From assembly GCF_001648775.1 (NCBI RefSeq), contig NZ_LVEJ01000002.1, positions 1 to 64,000 on the forward strand: a stretch of DNA of 64,000 nt. The letters run 5' to 3'. Below the pieces are notes generated by a model that worked only from the letters and a program-made list of their open reading frames with translations, was not told the DNA's origin and did no database searches. Position numbers and translations under genes: made by a program. Shown in pieces: positions 52,325 through 60,246 of the stretch (positions within the stretch are counted from its first letter, which is position 1; every line of letters starts with the position of its first letter). The stretch is from Pseudomonas fluorescens. GTDB taxonomy: Bacteria; Pseudomonadota; Gammaproteobacteria; Pseudomonadales; Pseudomonadaceae.

Positions 52325-52785
52325 AGTCGAAACGCAAACCCAACAACGGCTTCGCCCGGGCTGAACGCAGCTGCCGGGCGCTGCTGCGCACCAACCACGT
52401 CGCGGTGGTGAACATCGACCCCAGCGGCAGCCAGATCATGGCGAACTGGAAGAGCTGCAAGCAGATCCGCAGTCTGGCGATCGCCAACGCGATCTTCGAT
52501 TTCTCCTACCGCTGGACGATCTACATCGGCGCCATGTGTCGCGACGAGCGCGGCGCCGAGTACATCAAGTCGGTGGAGATATCACCCGAGGGCATCTACA
52601 AGGTCGAGCGCCTGACCGATGCCATCGAGCATTACTACCTGGAGCTGCGCAACAGCGCGAACCCTGCCCATCTGGTCGCATCAGGCTGGATCGCCATTCC
52701 GGACGATGTCTCGATGGATGAAGCCGAAGCCGCGAAGCTGTTCTACGCCGCCGGCGCCTGGCATCAGGTGAAGGTCGCAGCGTGA
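52321..52785 (+). CDS. Phage early protein, unknown
   Basis: 154 aa: basic start MKSKRKPNNGFARAERSCRA, then HVAVVNIDPSGSQIMANWKS and WHQVKVAA at the end. Its last codons run into the hairpin leader at 52820 in the same way as the gene ending at 9696. Confidence 0.7.
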   Translation: MKSKRKPNNGFARAERSCRALLRTNHVAVVNIDPSGSQIMANWKSCKQIRSLAIANAIFDFSYRWTIYIGAMCRDERGAEYIKSVEISPEGIYKVERLTDAIEHYYLELRNSANPAHLVASGWIAIPDDVSMDEAEAAKLFYAAGAWHQVKVAA

Positions 52786-52819
52786 GACGTTCCAGACCCC
52801 AACAACGCAAACGACAGAC

Positions 52820-52840
52820 CTGGCTGGACTTGCCGGCCAG
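52820..52840 (+). promoter_or_regulatory. Leader hairpin (type A, prophage 2)
   Basis: Identical to 9737-9757: CTGGCTGG-ACTTG-CCGGCCAG, then GAAGAGGT and the ATG at 52861. Confidence 0.6.
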
Positions 52841-52860
52841 CGGGATTGAAGAGGTAGGCC

Positions 52861-53247
52861 ATGGCCGAGGAAAAGGAACTGACGGAGGAAGCCAAGAAGC
52901 AGCGCAGGAAGCGCGAGAAGGCAGCAGCAAAGGACGCTGCATTGGGCGTCGAGAAGTTTACAGTTGAGGTCGCCGGCGTGTTCAAGCCTGATCTGAAGGC
53001 GGTGATGAAGGCCCACGGCTTCAACAACCAGCAGGAGATCCATCAGAATCTCATTCGAAACCTGATCGCCGCCGACTTCGAAACACAGGCTTTGATGCTT
53101 CGCAGTGTCACGACACCTTATGTAGTTACCGAAAAGGTGTCGCGACTGATCAGGGAGGCTGGCATGAAGTCGCTTGCCGACGATCTGCCAGACCCCGAAG
53201 ATGAGGTTCTCGAACCATCACTTTGTAAAGAATCCGTAGAGAAGTAA
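52861..53247 (+). CDS. Conserved phage early protein (MAEE family), unknown
   Basis: 128 aa, homologue of 9778-10170 with a shorter N-terminal helix. Shared core EKFTVEVAGVFKPDLKAVMK, HGFNNQQEIHQNLIRNLIAA, DFETQALMLRSVTTPYVV. The tail after DDLPDPEDEV differs, and the last 30 bases overlap the opposite cargo gene. Confidence 0.8.
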   Translation: MAEEKELTEEAKKQRRKREKAAAKDAALGVEKFTVEVAGVFKPDLKAVMKAHGFNNQQEIHQNLIRNLIAADFETQALMLRSVTTPYVVTEKVSRLIREAGMKSLADDLPDPEDEVLEPSLCKESVEK

Positions 53248-53973
53248 AACAGCAAAAGCTGCGATCAAGTTAGGAAGCAGCAATTCGAATAGCAGAACCT
53301 TTAAATTCTGAGAGCGAAGCAATAACTCGAATCTTTTATCAAATCTTCGCAGTGATACAGTGATGCGCGGTGCATCCAATAGTTTCTTGATCTCTTGCAA
53401 ATCAGAACGTATCGAGTTTATCTCTTTCGTTAACGCTTGTTCGCCAAGGTGGCTGTCTATTCGAAGGTCTCCAAACGATTTATTCGGCGGGGGCGTCCTG
53501 ACCTCATCAAGATATTTGGCGATCTCCTCGGCATCTTCAATCCTTCGCTCGGTTTTTATTAGCCCATGGCGCTCCGACCGCCACCAGTTGTAAAGGGAAG
53601 ATTGTTTAGGATCTGATGGATAGTCGCAATCTTTACTCGCGAACATTCCTGCTGTAATGAATGCTGACCTAGTTCCTGTGATTCTAATGCTCCATTCGCC
53701 AAACAAGTCAAAGCAAAACCAAATGTAGTGCAAGAAGTTATAAATAAGGAATAATCCAAGCCCTGACATTAGCTTCTGAGGAGTAACGCCCTCTAGAGAC
53801 ACACCAAATAATGATATCTTATCTGAAGCGGTTATTTCCCCGAGAATTAATGCGATAACTATTACAGATATAGTTAGGAGATTGCGCTTTATCTTCTTTG
53901 CTTCGTCAGAGCTTTCGAAATCTACCGGGCTGCCCAAGGCTTTATCTACTGCAGCTACCGTATCAGTCGCCAT
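53218..53973 (-). CDS. Multi-pass membrane cargo protein, unknown
   Basis: 251 aa from MATDTVAAVDKALGSPVDFE; AAGGAG upstream behind a hairpin. Membrane segments near residues 30-50 (ISVIVIALILGEITA), 70-95 (LGLFLIYNFLHYIWFCFDLF) and the C-terminus (LFELLLPNLIAAFAVLLLYG), with a charged cytoplasmic region between. AT-rich, opposite strand; fills the slot that holds the TIR/NDT-like gene in element 1. Confidence 0.75.
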   Translation of the reverse strand: MATDTVAAVDKALGSPVDFESSDEAKKIKRNLLTISVIVIALILGEITASDKISLFGVSLEGVTPQKLMSGLGLFLIYNFLHYIWFCFDLFGEWSIRITGTRSAFITAGMFASKDCDYPSDPKQSSLYNWWRSERHGLIKTERRIEDAEEIAKYLDEVRTPPPNKSFGDLRIDSHLGEQALTKEINSIRSDLQEIKKLLDAPRITVSLRRFDKRFELLLRSQNLKVLLFELLLPNLIAAFAVLLLYGFFTK

Positions 53974-53989
53974 TCCAAACTCCTTTTGT

Positions 53990-54018
53990 CCCGGCCCCAT
54001 GCCGGGCCGAACACAAAT
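53990..54018 (-). promoter_or_regulatory. Leader hairpin with CCGAACACAA tail (prophage 2)
   Basis: CCCGGC-CCCAT-GCCGGG followed by CCGAACACAAAT; on the minus strand it precedes AAAAGGAG and the ATG at 53973. Counterpart of 11395-11422. Confidence 0.55.
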
Positions 54019-54040
54019 ACCCCACTTCTACGAATCACGC

Positions 54041-54062
54041 CAGCCGGCGAGGCAATCGGCTG
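54041..54062 (+). promoter_or_regulatory. Leader hairpin (type B, prophage 2)
   Basis: CAGCCG ... CGGCTG, then TCTGGAGC and the ATG at 54075; the same as 12402-12423. Confidence 0.6.
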
Positions 54063-54074
54063 TCTGGAGCAATT

Positions 54075-54944
54075 ATGAATCCCTACCTGATCACCGGACC
54101 GGCGCAGATCGGCATCAGCGGTGGTCGCACCAGCGGGCACATGGTCTACAAGATCCTCGAAGCACACGGCGGAACCCTCCCGCCTGATGTGCACCTGTTC
54201 TTCCAGAACACCGGCAAAGAGCGCGAGGAAACGCTGTTCTTCATCGACCAGATCGCCAAGCGCTGGAACGTGAACATCGTCTGGATGGAGTGGTGCCGCG
54301 TGTACGGCCAACCCGATGACGCGCCCTGGTACAAGCTGGTGGACTTCGAGACGGCCAGCCGCAACGGCGAGCCGTTCACCATGATGCTCGAGTATTACTC
54401 CGCATACCGGAAGGCAGAGAAGAACCTGCCGCCGGTGCTGCCGAACTTCTCGAACAACATGTGCACCGCGTACCTGAAGGTGAAAATCGGCGAGAAGCAC
54501 ATGCGCGCTCTGGGCTACACCGAGTGGGATTGCGTCGTCGGCATTCGCTACGACGAGCCAAAGCGATACCACCGCATGATGGCCGCCAATGATCGCGGCG
54601 GCACCCGTTGGGACAATGTCTGCCCTTCCTACACCGCCGGCGTCACTAAGGAGGACGTCGGTGAGTTTTGGGCAGCCCAACCCTTCGATCTGGGGATGGA
54701 TTCAGACTTCGGTAACTGCGACCTGTGCTGGAAGAAAAACGAAGGAAAGCTGATCAAGACCATCATGGATGACCCGTCGCGGGTGATCTGGTGGTCAGGT
54801 ACTGAGGAACGGTTCGGTCAAGTGTTCAGGCAGGATCGAGCTGACTATAAGACGATGGGATGGTCTGCCGAGCAACGTTCTAGGCAGACCGACTTCGATT
54901 TTGAATATCTAGCCGAAGACATTGACTGCTTCTGCGGTGATTAG
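54075..54944 (+). CDS. PAPS-reductase-like (PP-loop) phage protein
   Basis: 289 aa of the adenine nucleotide alpha-hydrolase superfamily. PP-loop near residues 15-19, SGGRTS; then FFQNTGKEREETLFFIDQIA, where NTGKE is typical; NFSNNMCTAYLKVKIGEKHM; and a cysteine-rich end (GNCDLCWKKNEGK, DCFCGD) that may bind a metal or cluster. Phage members are annotated phosphoadenosine phosphosulfate reductase, but reduction of PAPS is not shown; nucleotide or DNA thiolation chemistry is equally possible. Intact here, decayed at 12436. Confidence 0.85.
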   Translation: MNPYLITGPAQIGISGGRTSGHMVYKILEAHGGTLPPDVHLFFQNTGKEREETLFFIDQIAKRWNVNIVWMEWCRVYGQPDDAPWYKLVDFETASRNGEPFTMMLEYYSAYRKAEKNLPPVLPNFSNNMCTAYLKVKIGEKHMRALGYTEWDCVVGIRYDEPKRYHRMMAANDRGGTRWDNVCPSYTAGVTKEDVGEFWAAQPFDLGMDSDFGNCDLCWKKNEGKLIKTIMDDPSRVIWWSGTEERFGQVFRQDRADYKTMGWSAEQRSRQTDFDFEYLAEDIDCFCGD

Positions 54945-55402
54945 CCAAAAACCTTCAGAAGTGAAAGCACGCCTATTACGCTACCACCGAGCCCAGTTAA
55001 AGCCGTACACCAAGCCATCAGTGCATCCCTCCTGTATTTCCTCGCTTCCCTGATTATGGAAATCGCAGCGTGCTCTCCGGCCATAGTGAGACACCGCTCA
55101 CTCTGCTGAGTGAAGCCGCTTTCAACATCTTCCCAAAGCTTCGGATCAGCCGGGTCCGGCATTGGCATTGATAGATTTTCTATCAGGCGACGGTAGTTTT
55201 TTGTGATCAGTACCCGCCGATCTTGGGTTAGATCTGACCACTCGCAATAAAAAGAATGCTGAAGTCCTGTGTCGTGAGCCTCTTGGGTGTTTGGAGGTCT
55301 TTCTGACCAAATCCTATCCCCAAGCTCGTCTAGCTCCCGAAGTCGCACCTTAAAAAGGTACGAAGCAGGCAGCAGCGTTTTCAGTTTTTTACGTAATTCC
55401 AT
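54941..55402 (-). CDS. Cargo protein with C-terminal membrane segment
   Basis: 153 aa from MELRKKLKTLLPASYLFKVR; GGAAGGGG upstream. Soluble helical N-terminal domain, one C-terminal hydrophobic stretch (TALTGLGGSVIGVLSLLKVF). The frame continues to 55588 only as shadow of the methylase. Overlaps the PAPS-like gene end by four bases. Unknown. Confidence 0.68.
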   Translation of the reverse strand: MELRKKLKTLLPASYLFKVRLRELDELGDRIWSERPPNTQEAHDTGLQHSFYCEWSDLTQDRRVLITKNYRRLIENLSMPMPDPADPKLWEDVESGFTQQSERCLTMAGEHAAISIIREARKYRRDALMAWCTALTGLGGSVIGVLSLLKVFG

Positions 55403-55448
55403 GTAATCCCCTTCCAGCTTTTTCGCACTATAGCCGCGAGGTAATCCC

Positions 55449-56372
55449 GTGCCCACTGCAATCGATTTGTTCGCCGGCCTAGGCGGATGGTCCACCGGTG
55501 CCCGCAATGCCGGCATCGACGTTATCTGGGCGGCCAACCACTGGCCGGTCGCCGTCGAATGGCACAGCGCCAACCACCCGGAAGCCATTCATATCTGCCA
55601 AGACCTGCATCAGGCGGATTGGTCGAAGGTTCCGGCCCACGACATCATGCTGGCCTCGCCGTGCTGCCAGGGTCATTCGAAGGCACGGGGAAAGAAGTCC
55701 GGCAATGCTCAGCACGACGCTTCGCGTTCCACGGCGTGGGCCGTTGTGTCGGCCGCCGAGTATCACCGGCCAGAAGTTGTGTTGGTCGAGAATGTCGAAG
55801 AGTTCACGGACTGGACTTTGTACCCCGCCTGGTCGCAGGCAATGGCTGCGCTGGGCTACATGATCGCGCCGCACGTAGTCGACTGCGCCGATCTCGGCGT
55901 GCCACAGCACCGCGTACGCCTGTTCCTGGTCTGTACCCGAAGCAAATCGCCGCTGATGCTCGAGCTGCACCGGCGTCAGCACGTTCCCGCCGCCAGCTTC
56001 CTCCAGTTCAACGCTGGACGCTGGTCACCAATCGAGAAGCCGGGACGCGCACAAGCAACGCTCGACCGGGTGCGAAACGGGCGAGAGCGCTTCGGCGATC
56101 AGTTCATCATGCCGTACTACGGCAAAGGCTCCGGCCTGACCGGTCGAGACATCAACCGGCCAATCGGCACCATCACCACGCTTGACCGTTGGGCGCTCGT
56201 TCGCGGTGATGAGATGCGGATGCTCACAGCGAATGAGGCGCTTGCCGCGATGTCCTTCCCCGCCGACACCCTGCGGCCCGACAACCACCGGCTGACTATG
56301 CACATGGCGGGAAACGCAGTGCCGCCGCTCGCCGGGCAGCGGATCATAGAAGCGCTCAAAGCAGCGGCCTAA
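55449..56372 (+). CDS. DNA (cytosine-5) methyltransferase
   Basis: 307 aa from a GTG at 55449. Ordered C5 motifs: I AIDLFAGLGG; IV SPCCQGHS with catalytic Cys72 (an unusual CCQGHS instead of PCQxFS); VI ENVEEF; VIII GVPQHRVRLFLV; X AGNAVPP near the end. The target recognition region between VIII and IX is short, as in phage solitary methylases. No restriction enzyme gene is next to it, so it probably protects phage DNA. Only in prophage 2, between the PAPS-like gene and the type C leader. Confidence 0.93.
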   Translation: MPTAIDLFAGLGGWSTGARNAGIDVIWAANHWPVAVEWHSANHPEAIHICQDLHQADWSKVPAHDIMLASPCCQGHSKARGKKSGNAQHDASRSTAWAVVSAAEYHRPEVVLVENVEEFTDWTLYPAWSQAMAALGYMIAPHVVDCADLGVPQHRVRLFLVCTRSKSPLMLELHRRQHVPAASFLQFNAGRWSPIEKPGRAQATLDRVRNGRERFGDQFIMPYYGKGSGLTGRDINRPIGTITTLDRWALVRGDEMRMLTANEALAAMSFPADTLRPDNHRLTMHMAGNAVPPLAGQRIIEALKAAA

Positions 56373-56395
56373 CTTTAACCCGTTGACCGCAAAAC

Positions 56396-56734
56396 TCAGC
56401 CATTACCTCGGTCATACCAGTTGTTTGCGATCTCAGCAGCCTGCTGGTTGATGTCGATCCAGCTTTCGAATGGTCCGCTTACGATGCCCATCACGGAAAA
56501 CAAGCCTCCAAGCCGTGTACACACACGCACTTTGTCGGGCAGCTCCTTGGCGCTTTCTGGGTAATCAAGCCATGCCTCTCTGCCCTGAGTGAGCTCGAGC
56601 GGGATAATTATTGGTTCAACGTAAATACAAGTCTCCATTTCTAACTTCTCCACCTGTTCGATTAGGTCTAATCGTGCCCCCAGTGGGAGGTGTTTTCCAA
56701 GTAATCCTGCAATTAATTGCGGCGCACCGCTCAT
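56396..56734 (-). CDS. Hypothetical cargo protein
   Basis: 112 aa (MSGAPQLIAGLLGKHLPLGA; ELPDKVRVCTRLGGLFSVMG). Plausible ribosome site GGTTAG. Opposite strand between the methylase and the type C leader. Not recognised. Confidence 0.6.
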   Translation of the reverse strand: MSGAPQLIAGLLGKHLPLGARLDLIEQVEKLEMETCIYVEPIIIPLELTQGREAWLDYPESAKELPDKVRVCTRLGGLFSVMGIVSGPFESWIDINQQAAEIANNWYDRGNG

Positions 56735-56756
56735 CAGCTAACCCACCCTCCACCGC

Positions 56757-56771
56757 CCGGGCATGCCCCGG
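56757..56771 (+). promoter_or_regulatory. Leader hairpin (type C, prophage 2)
   Basis: CCGGG-CATGC-CCCGG then ATAGGACGCC, the same as 14012, but the ATG at 56785 opens a different, short frame. Confidence 0.55.
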
Positions 56772-56784
56772 CATAGGACGCCAC

Positions 56785-56904
56785 ATGGTTAAAGAAAACT
56801 GGAGCATTGATATCCTCAGTAACACTTCCGATATTTTCGAAACACCAACCCTGCCAATGTCGCTGACGAATAAATATCTCTTTGCTTTCGGACGAGCCCC
56901 ATAG
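56785..56904 (+). pseudogene. Short frame behind a conserved leader, gene probably lost
   Basis: 39 codons (MVKENWSIDILSNTSDIFET). In element 1 the same leader drives the DUF4406 protein; here only the leader remains and the sequence behind is unrelated and AT-rich. Either a mini-gene or a remnant of replacement by the neighbouring cargo. Confidence 0.45.
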
Positions 56905-56931
56905 GCTCCACGAAATTACTCAACCCAAACA

Positions 56932-57420
56932 TTAAATACCAGAAATCACTAATGTTTGCTGCGTACCCCAATTAAAAAAATACTGCAAACCACATGTCTC
57001 AATAACTCCGACCCAAGGATCATAATAATCAATTGTTCCTTGATCATCGTCACATCCCAGCACCACCACATAGTGCCCTTCAACAAAAACCAAAAACCCT
57101 GAGTACTGGTCTGCATATTGCAAAATTGGTTCTAACTCCTCATAGACCTTAATCTCACGCACACCATGCAAAAGGCCACTCTCCTTTGAAAAATAAAATC
57201 TATTGTAGAAAACAGCAATACTCTCCAATTGATCAAAGGTAATCCCTTCAAAAACCCACTCAGGATAGAAATTAATCACAGCCTGTTCCGAGACCTGCAC
57301 ACCATTTAATCGCATTAACACCGAAAAACTCGCAGCCCAACATGTATGGCTGAGCTTCTGTATTTCAAGGTTTGGGAAAATAGTAAAAAACTTTTCTCTA
57401 GTCACGCCTTCATACGACAT
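56932..57420 (-). CDS. C70/C39-like cysteine protease, putative effector
   Basis: 162 aa. Catalytic order of papain-like C70/C39 peptidases: Cys27 in SHTCWAASFSVLM, His116 in EGHYVVVLG, Asp134 in YYDPWVG. This resembles AvrRpt2-type effectors and bacteriocin-type peptidases. No signal peptide. AGGGAA upstream of the ATG. Strongly AT-rich, opposite strand, in the slot before the ASCH-type gene. Whether it is secreted or acts inside the cell is unknown. Confidence 0.78.
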   Translation of the reverse strand: MSYEGVTREKFFTIFPNLEIQKLSHTCWAASFSVLMRLNGVQVSEQAVINFYPEWVFEGITFDQLESIAVFYNRFYFSKESGLLHGVREIKVYEELEPILQYADQYSGFLVFVEGHYVVVLGCDDDQGTIDYYDPWVGVIETCGLQYFFNWGTQQTLVISGI

Positions 57421-57619
57421 ATAAATTCCCTTTTTTTCAAAAAAACCATCAAACCAGGTCGAAGCGCGAACTGGTCACCCATCTATTCATTTGTAGTCGA
57501 TGGGCACAATTTTGACCAAGACCTTGTTCGTCGTTTACAGCGAAAGTGATCTGTAAGCGACGATCAGATTTACCATTCGATTGCAGTGCCACCACTGCCC
57601 CCTCCCCCCTTCAAAGTCA

Positions 57620-57633
57620 GCCGCTATAGCGGC
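57620..57633 (+). promoter_or_regulatory. Leader hairpin before the ASCH-type gene
   Basis: GCCGC-TATA-GCGGC directly followed by AAGGA and the ATG at 57645. Confidence 0.6.
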
Positions 57634-57644
57634 AAGGAACCGGC

Positions 57645-58511
57645 ATGCCCAGGAAAAACCACCTCATAGTCGACTCCGGCTGCACGCAGGACAACGAACG
57701 CTGGTCGCTGTCGGCTTGCGGCCTGAATGAAGAATCCGAAGTCGCATGGGACGGCACCCACCAACGCGAATTTGTCAGCTGCAAACGATGCCTGGCAAAA
57801 ATGGCCAAGCCGCGGCCGGCTCCAGAGCCATTCCACAAAGAGCGTCCCATTCTTTTCAACGGTGCGATGGTCCGCGCGATCTTGTCGGGCCACAAGACAG
57901 TCACTCGGCGACCGATCAAAGGGAATCAGATCCCGAGCCTCAGCAAATCCGATTACCCCGAGAATAAGTGGATCGCCGTGGTTCAAGACCATCCGCGTTG
58001 GGGGTTCGCTGCATTCGGTGCGACTGAGGAGGAATGCGCGGCCGAGTTGGCCATGTACGGTGGCTGCCCGTACGGGCGGCAAGGCGATCGGCTGTGGGTG
58101 CGCGAGACTTTCATCGATCTGCGCGGCACCGGTGTAGAGCATCGCCGAGACCCGGACGGCCCGCTCCAGCGATACGCTTACGCTGCCGACTGTCGCCCAG
58201 GGTCACACAGCGACGAGGCAAGGAAAGACTTCGGCCTGAAGTACAAACCCAGCATTCACATGCCGCGTGCCGCGTGCCGCATCCTGCTGGAGATCACCAA
58301 CGTGCGCGTCGAGCGGTTGCAGGACATCAGCCGCTCCGATATCCGGGCGGAAGGCCTGCAGTGTCCGCCGGAGCTGGCAAGCGATGACGTTTCGCCGAAT
58401 TACCGAGACTGGTACCCGGCGGCTTGGAAGGAGTTGTGGAACGCCACCGGCGGCGACTGGGACGCCAACCCGTGGGTCTGGGTCGTCGAGTTCAAACGGG
58501 TGACGCCATGA
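57645..58511 (+). CDS. Phage ASCH/PUA-like morphogenetic-type protein
   Basis: 288 aa. Core pattern of the phage family: KERPILFNGAMVRAILSGHK-TVTRRP, CPYGRQGDRLWVRETF, YAYAADC, MPRAACRILLEITNVRVERL, DIRAEGL and WNATGGDWDANPWVWVVEFK. ASCH domains bind RNA or modified nucleotides. The N-terminal 60 residues hold two Cys-pairs (CKRC). Next gene overlaps by ATGA. Confidence 0.83.
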   Translation: MPRKNHLIVDSGCTQDNERWSLSACGLNEESEVAWDGTHQREFVSCKRCLAKMAKPRPAPEPFHKERPILFNGAMVRAILSGHKTVTRRPIKGNQIPSLSKSDYPENKWIAVVQDHPRWGFAAFGATEEECAAELAMYGGCPYGRQGDRLWVRETFIDLRGTGVEHRRDPDGPLQRYAYAADCRPGSHSDEARKDFGLKYKPSIHMPRAACRILLEITNVRVERLQDISRSDIRAEGLQCPPELASDDVSPNYRDWYPAAWKELWNATGGDWDANPWVWVVEFKRVTP

Positions 58512-58588
58512 TCCTCACCAGCATTGCCGTCAACTTAATCTTCTTCTGGCTTCCATTGGTACTGACCATAAAGGCGGTGATCGGATGA
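58508..58588 (+). CDS. 26-aa membrane peptide in a coupled chain
   Basis: MILTSIAVNLIFFWLPLVLT-IKAVIG. It overlaps both the ASCH-type gene and the next gene by ATGA, so it is very likely translated. Single hydrophobic segment. Unknown role. Confidence 0.55.
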   Translation: MILTSIAVNLIFFWLPLVLTIKAVIG

Positions 58589-58809
58589 GCGACCATTCAA
58601 AACTGAAACAACTGGCCGAGGGATGCCGCGATGAGGTCATTCGTTCGCACGGCTGGGTGGCCATGATCGAGGATGCCGGCTTGTTGCAACGTGATGAGCA
58701 GTTCCTCAAAGAGTGTTCGCCCGAGGCGGTGCTGGCACTGATCGCCGAGAACGAAGCACTGCGCCAAGACCGCGACGGCCTCCTCGAGGCAGGAGCGCAC
58801 CTACTATGA
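58585..58809 (+). CDS. Small phage protein with LIAENEALR helix
   Basis: 74 aa (MSDHSKLKQLAEGCRDEVIR; AVLALIAENEALRQDRDGLL), Ea22/Ead-like. Coupled by ATGA at both ends. Confidence 0.68.
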   Translation: MSDHSKLKQLAEGCRDEVIRSHGWVAMIEDAGLLQRDEQFLKECSPEAVLALIAENEALRQDRDGLLEAGAHLL

Positions 58810-58862
58810 TCCTCGCCCCGCTCTACATGGCCTACCTCATCTACAAGGGGCCGTGGCGATGA
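58806..58862 (+). CDS. 18-aa peptide in the coupled chain
   Basis: MILAPLYMAYLIYKGPWR, linked by ATGA to genes on both sides. It may act mainly as a translational bridge. Confidence 0.45.
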   Translation: MILAPLYMAYLIYKGPWR

Positions 58863-59221
58863 AAGCTCGCATTGAGAAAAAGCTCAGCAAGCGACTCGTT
58901 CAACTGCACCCAGCCATGTATCGAACGGCTTGGCGCGACGACGAACAGTCGGAACTCGCTTATGAGCAAGGCTCGAAAGTCAGGCACTGCCTAAGCGTAG
59001 GTGGTGGCACTGACTACTGGGGTGAGGGCCTAGAGGCCTACACGGTTTGGGCAGATTGGCGTAACAACTGGTCATGGTATGGCCATTTCGAATCCTACCC
59101 CGAAGGCCATGAGTTCGAATCTTATCCAGACACAGGAAGCTTCAGGCCGACAACGAAGAACCTGCTGAGGCTGGCCGCAGACTGCGAACTTGGTTGGCGC
59201 GCCAAAGGCCGCCCGCGATGA
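58859..59221 (+). CDS. Phage early protein, unknown
   Basis: 120 aa (MKARIEKKLSKRLVQLHPAM; VRHCLSVGGGTDYWGEGLEA), Trp/Tyr-rich. Coupled by ATGA at both ends. Confidence 0.7.
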   Translation: MKARIEKKLSKRLVQLHPAMYRTAWRDDEQSELAYEQGSKVRHCLSVGGGTDYWGEGLEAYTVWADWRNNWSWYGHFESYPEGHEFESYPDTGSFRPTTKNLLRLAADCELGWRAKGRPR

Positions 59222-59535
59222 ACCGCATGGTCAGCGTCCGCACCGAGGAACTGACCGGCCTGGCGCTGGACTGGGCAATCAACGCGATCGAGAGTGATCA
59301 GCAGCCCGGCACCGGTCAGCTGGATCTCTTCGCCCAGCCCGACGCCGAGCAACTGATCACGAAGTACGGCGTCTGGTGCGAAGCCGGCCACCGGCACCCA
59401 TGGCTGGCCGACGCGACAAACGATCCGTTCAACCGGGTCATCGGCGAAACCAGAACCGTTGCCGTGTTCCGCGCCGTGGTCTTCGCCGAGCGCGGCGCCA
59501 CCGTGAAGGTCCCCGCCGAACTCATCCAGCAGTAA
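59218..59535 (+). CDS. DUF2591-type phage protein
   Basis: 105 aa with ELTGLALDWAINAIESDQQP at the start and TNDPFNRVIGETRTVAVFRA near the end, the usual layout of this phage family. Function unknown. Confidence 0.78.
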   Translation: MNRMVSVRTEELTGLALDWAINAIESDQQPGTGQLDLFAQPDAEQLITKYGVWCEAGHRHPWLADATNDPFNRVIGETRTVAVFRAVVFAERGATVKVPAELIQQ

Positions 59536-59553
59536 CCCCCAACCACTCAACAG

Positions 59554-59572
59554 CCTGCCGCTGTACGGCGGG
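59554..59572 (+). promoter_or_regulatory. Leader hairpin (type D, prophage 2)
   Basis: CCTGCCG-CTGTA-CGGCGGG (one wobble), then CGAGGT and the ATG at 59585. Counterpart of 15211-15229, before a different gene. Confidence 0.55.
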
Positions 59573-59584
59573 CGAGGTGCATGC

Positions 59585-59788
59585 ATGTTTATTTGCGCAG
59601 AAACCAAGATCGGGCGGTGCAAATCGCTCGGCGATCAGGTGCGCGTTCTGGCGCTTCGCCTCGGTGGCGGTTGGAGTCAGGCGCGCGAGGATCTGGCGAA
59701 AGAAGCAGAGCAATGGTTTGGCCGAGAGCCGGTCACTACAAAACAGGAATGGCGCGCCGTCCGCGCCGAAGTCTTCCGCACCGAATAA
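59585..59788 (+). CDS. Small phage protein, unknown
   Basis: 67 aa (MFICAETKIGRCKSLGDQVR; REPVTTKQEWRAVRAEVFRT). Preferred to the ATG four bases upstream, which opens a different frame. Unknown. Confidence 0.65.
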   Translation: MFICAETKIGRCKSLGDQVRVLALRLGGGWSQAREDLAKEAEQWFGREPVTTKQEWRAVRAEVFRTE

Positions 59789-59796
59789 CCACCTTC

Positions 59797-59813
59797 TGCC
59801 GCCACGCGCGGCA
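59797..59813 (+). promoter_or_regulatory. Leader hairpin (type E, prophage 2)
   Basis: TGCCGC-CACGC-GCGGCA then TGGAGCACCACC; same type as 15534, again before the excisionase position. Confidence 0.5.
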
Positions 59814-59859
59814 TGGAGCACCACCAATTAACTGCCCCAGCAGGGGAAAAGGATGCTGT

Positions 59860-60246
59860 ATGGGCGCACAAAAATTGCAGCCACGCTTTATCCGCGCCGG
59901 CGAGGCGCCTGCCTACTTGAGCATGAATTTGCCGTTGTTTAACGAAATCGTCAGGCCGTTCGTGAACGAGTTCCCGATCGGGGAGCGCGGGGTCGGCTTC
60001 GATCGTCAGGAGCTTGATGCGTGGGCATCGTCCTACGTGGCAGCCAAGGCAATTGATAAAAAGGGCGCGAGGGAGCAACAATTGCCCCGCAGCGAGCGCC
60101 AGAAAGGAGAAACACAATGGCGCGAAAAACGATCACAGGCCTCTCCCAAAGGAAAGGTCTCTGGCATATCGACAAGAAGATCAACGGCGAAAGACTTTAC
60201 GAATCTACTGGAACAAGTGACCGGCAAGAAGCAGAGCGCTACCTGA
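59860..60246 (+). CDS. Excisionase-like protein of prophage 2
   Basis: 128 aa from MGAQKLQPRFIRAGEAPAYL. The first 65 residues have an AlpA/Xis-like layout: APAYLSMNLPLFNEIVRPFV, then GFDRQELDAWASSYVAAKA. The C-terminal half is basic and overlaps the integrase start by 130 bases, so the functional protein may end earlier in evolution. GGGG/AAAGGA upstream. Confidence 0.72.
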   Translation: MGAQKLQPRFIRAGEAPAYLSMNLPLFNEIVRPFVNEFPIGERGVGFDRQELDAWASSYVAAKAIDKKGAREQQLPRSERQKGETQWREKRSQASPKGKVSGISTRRSTAKDFTNLLEQVTGKKQSAT

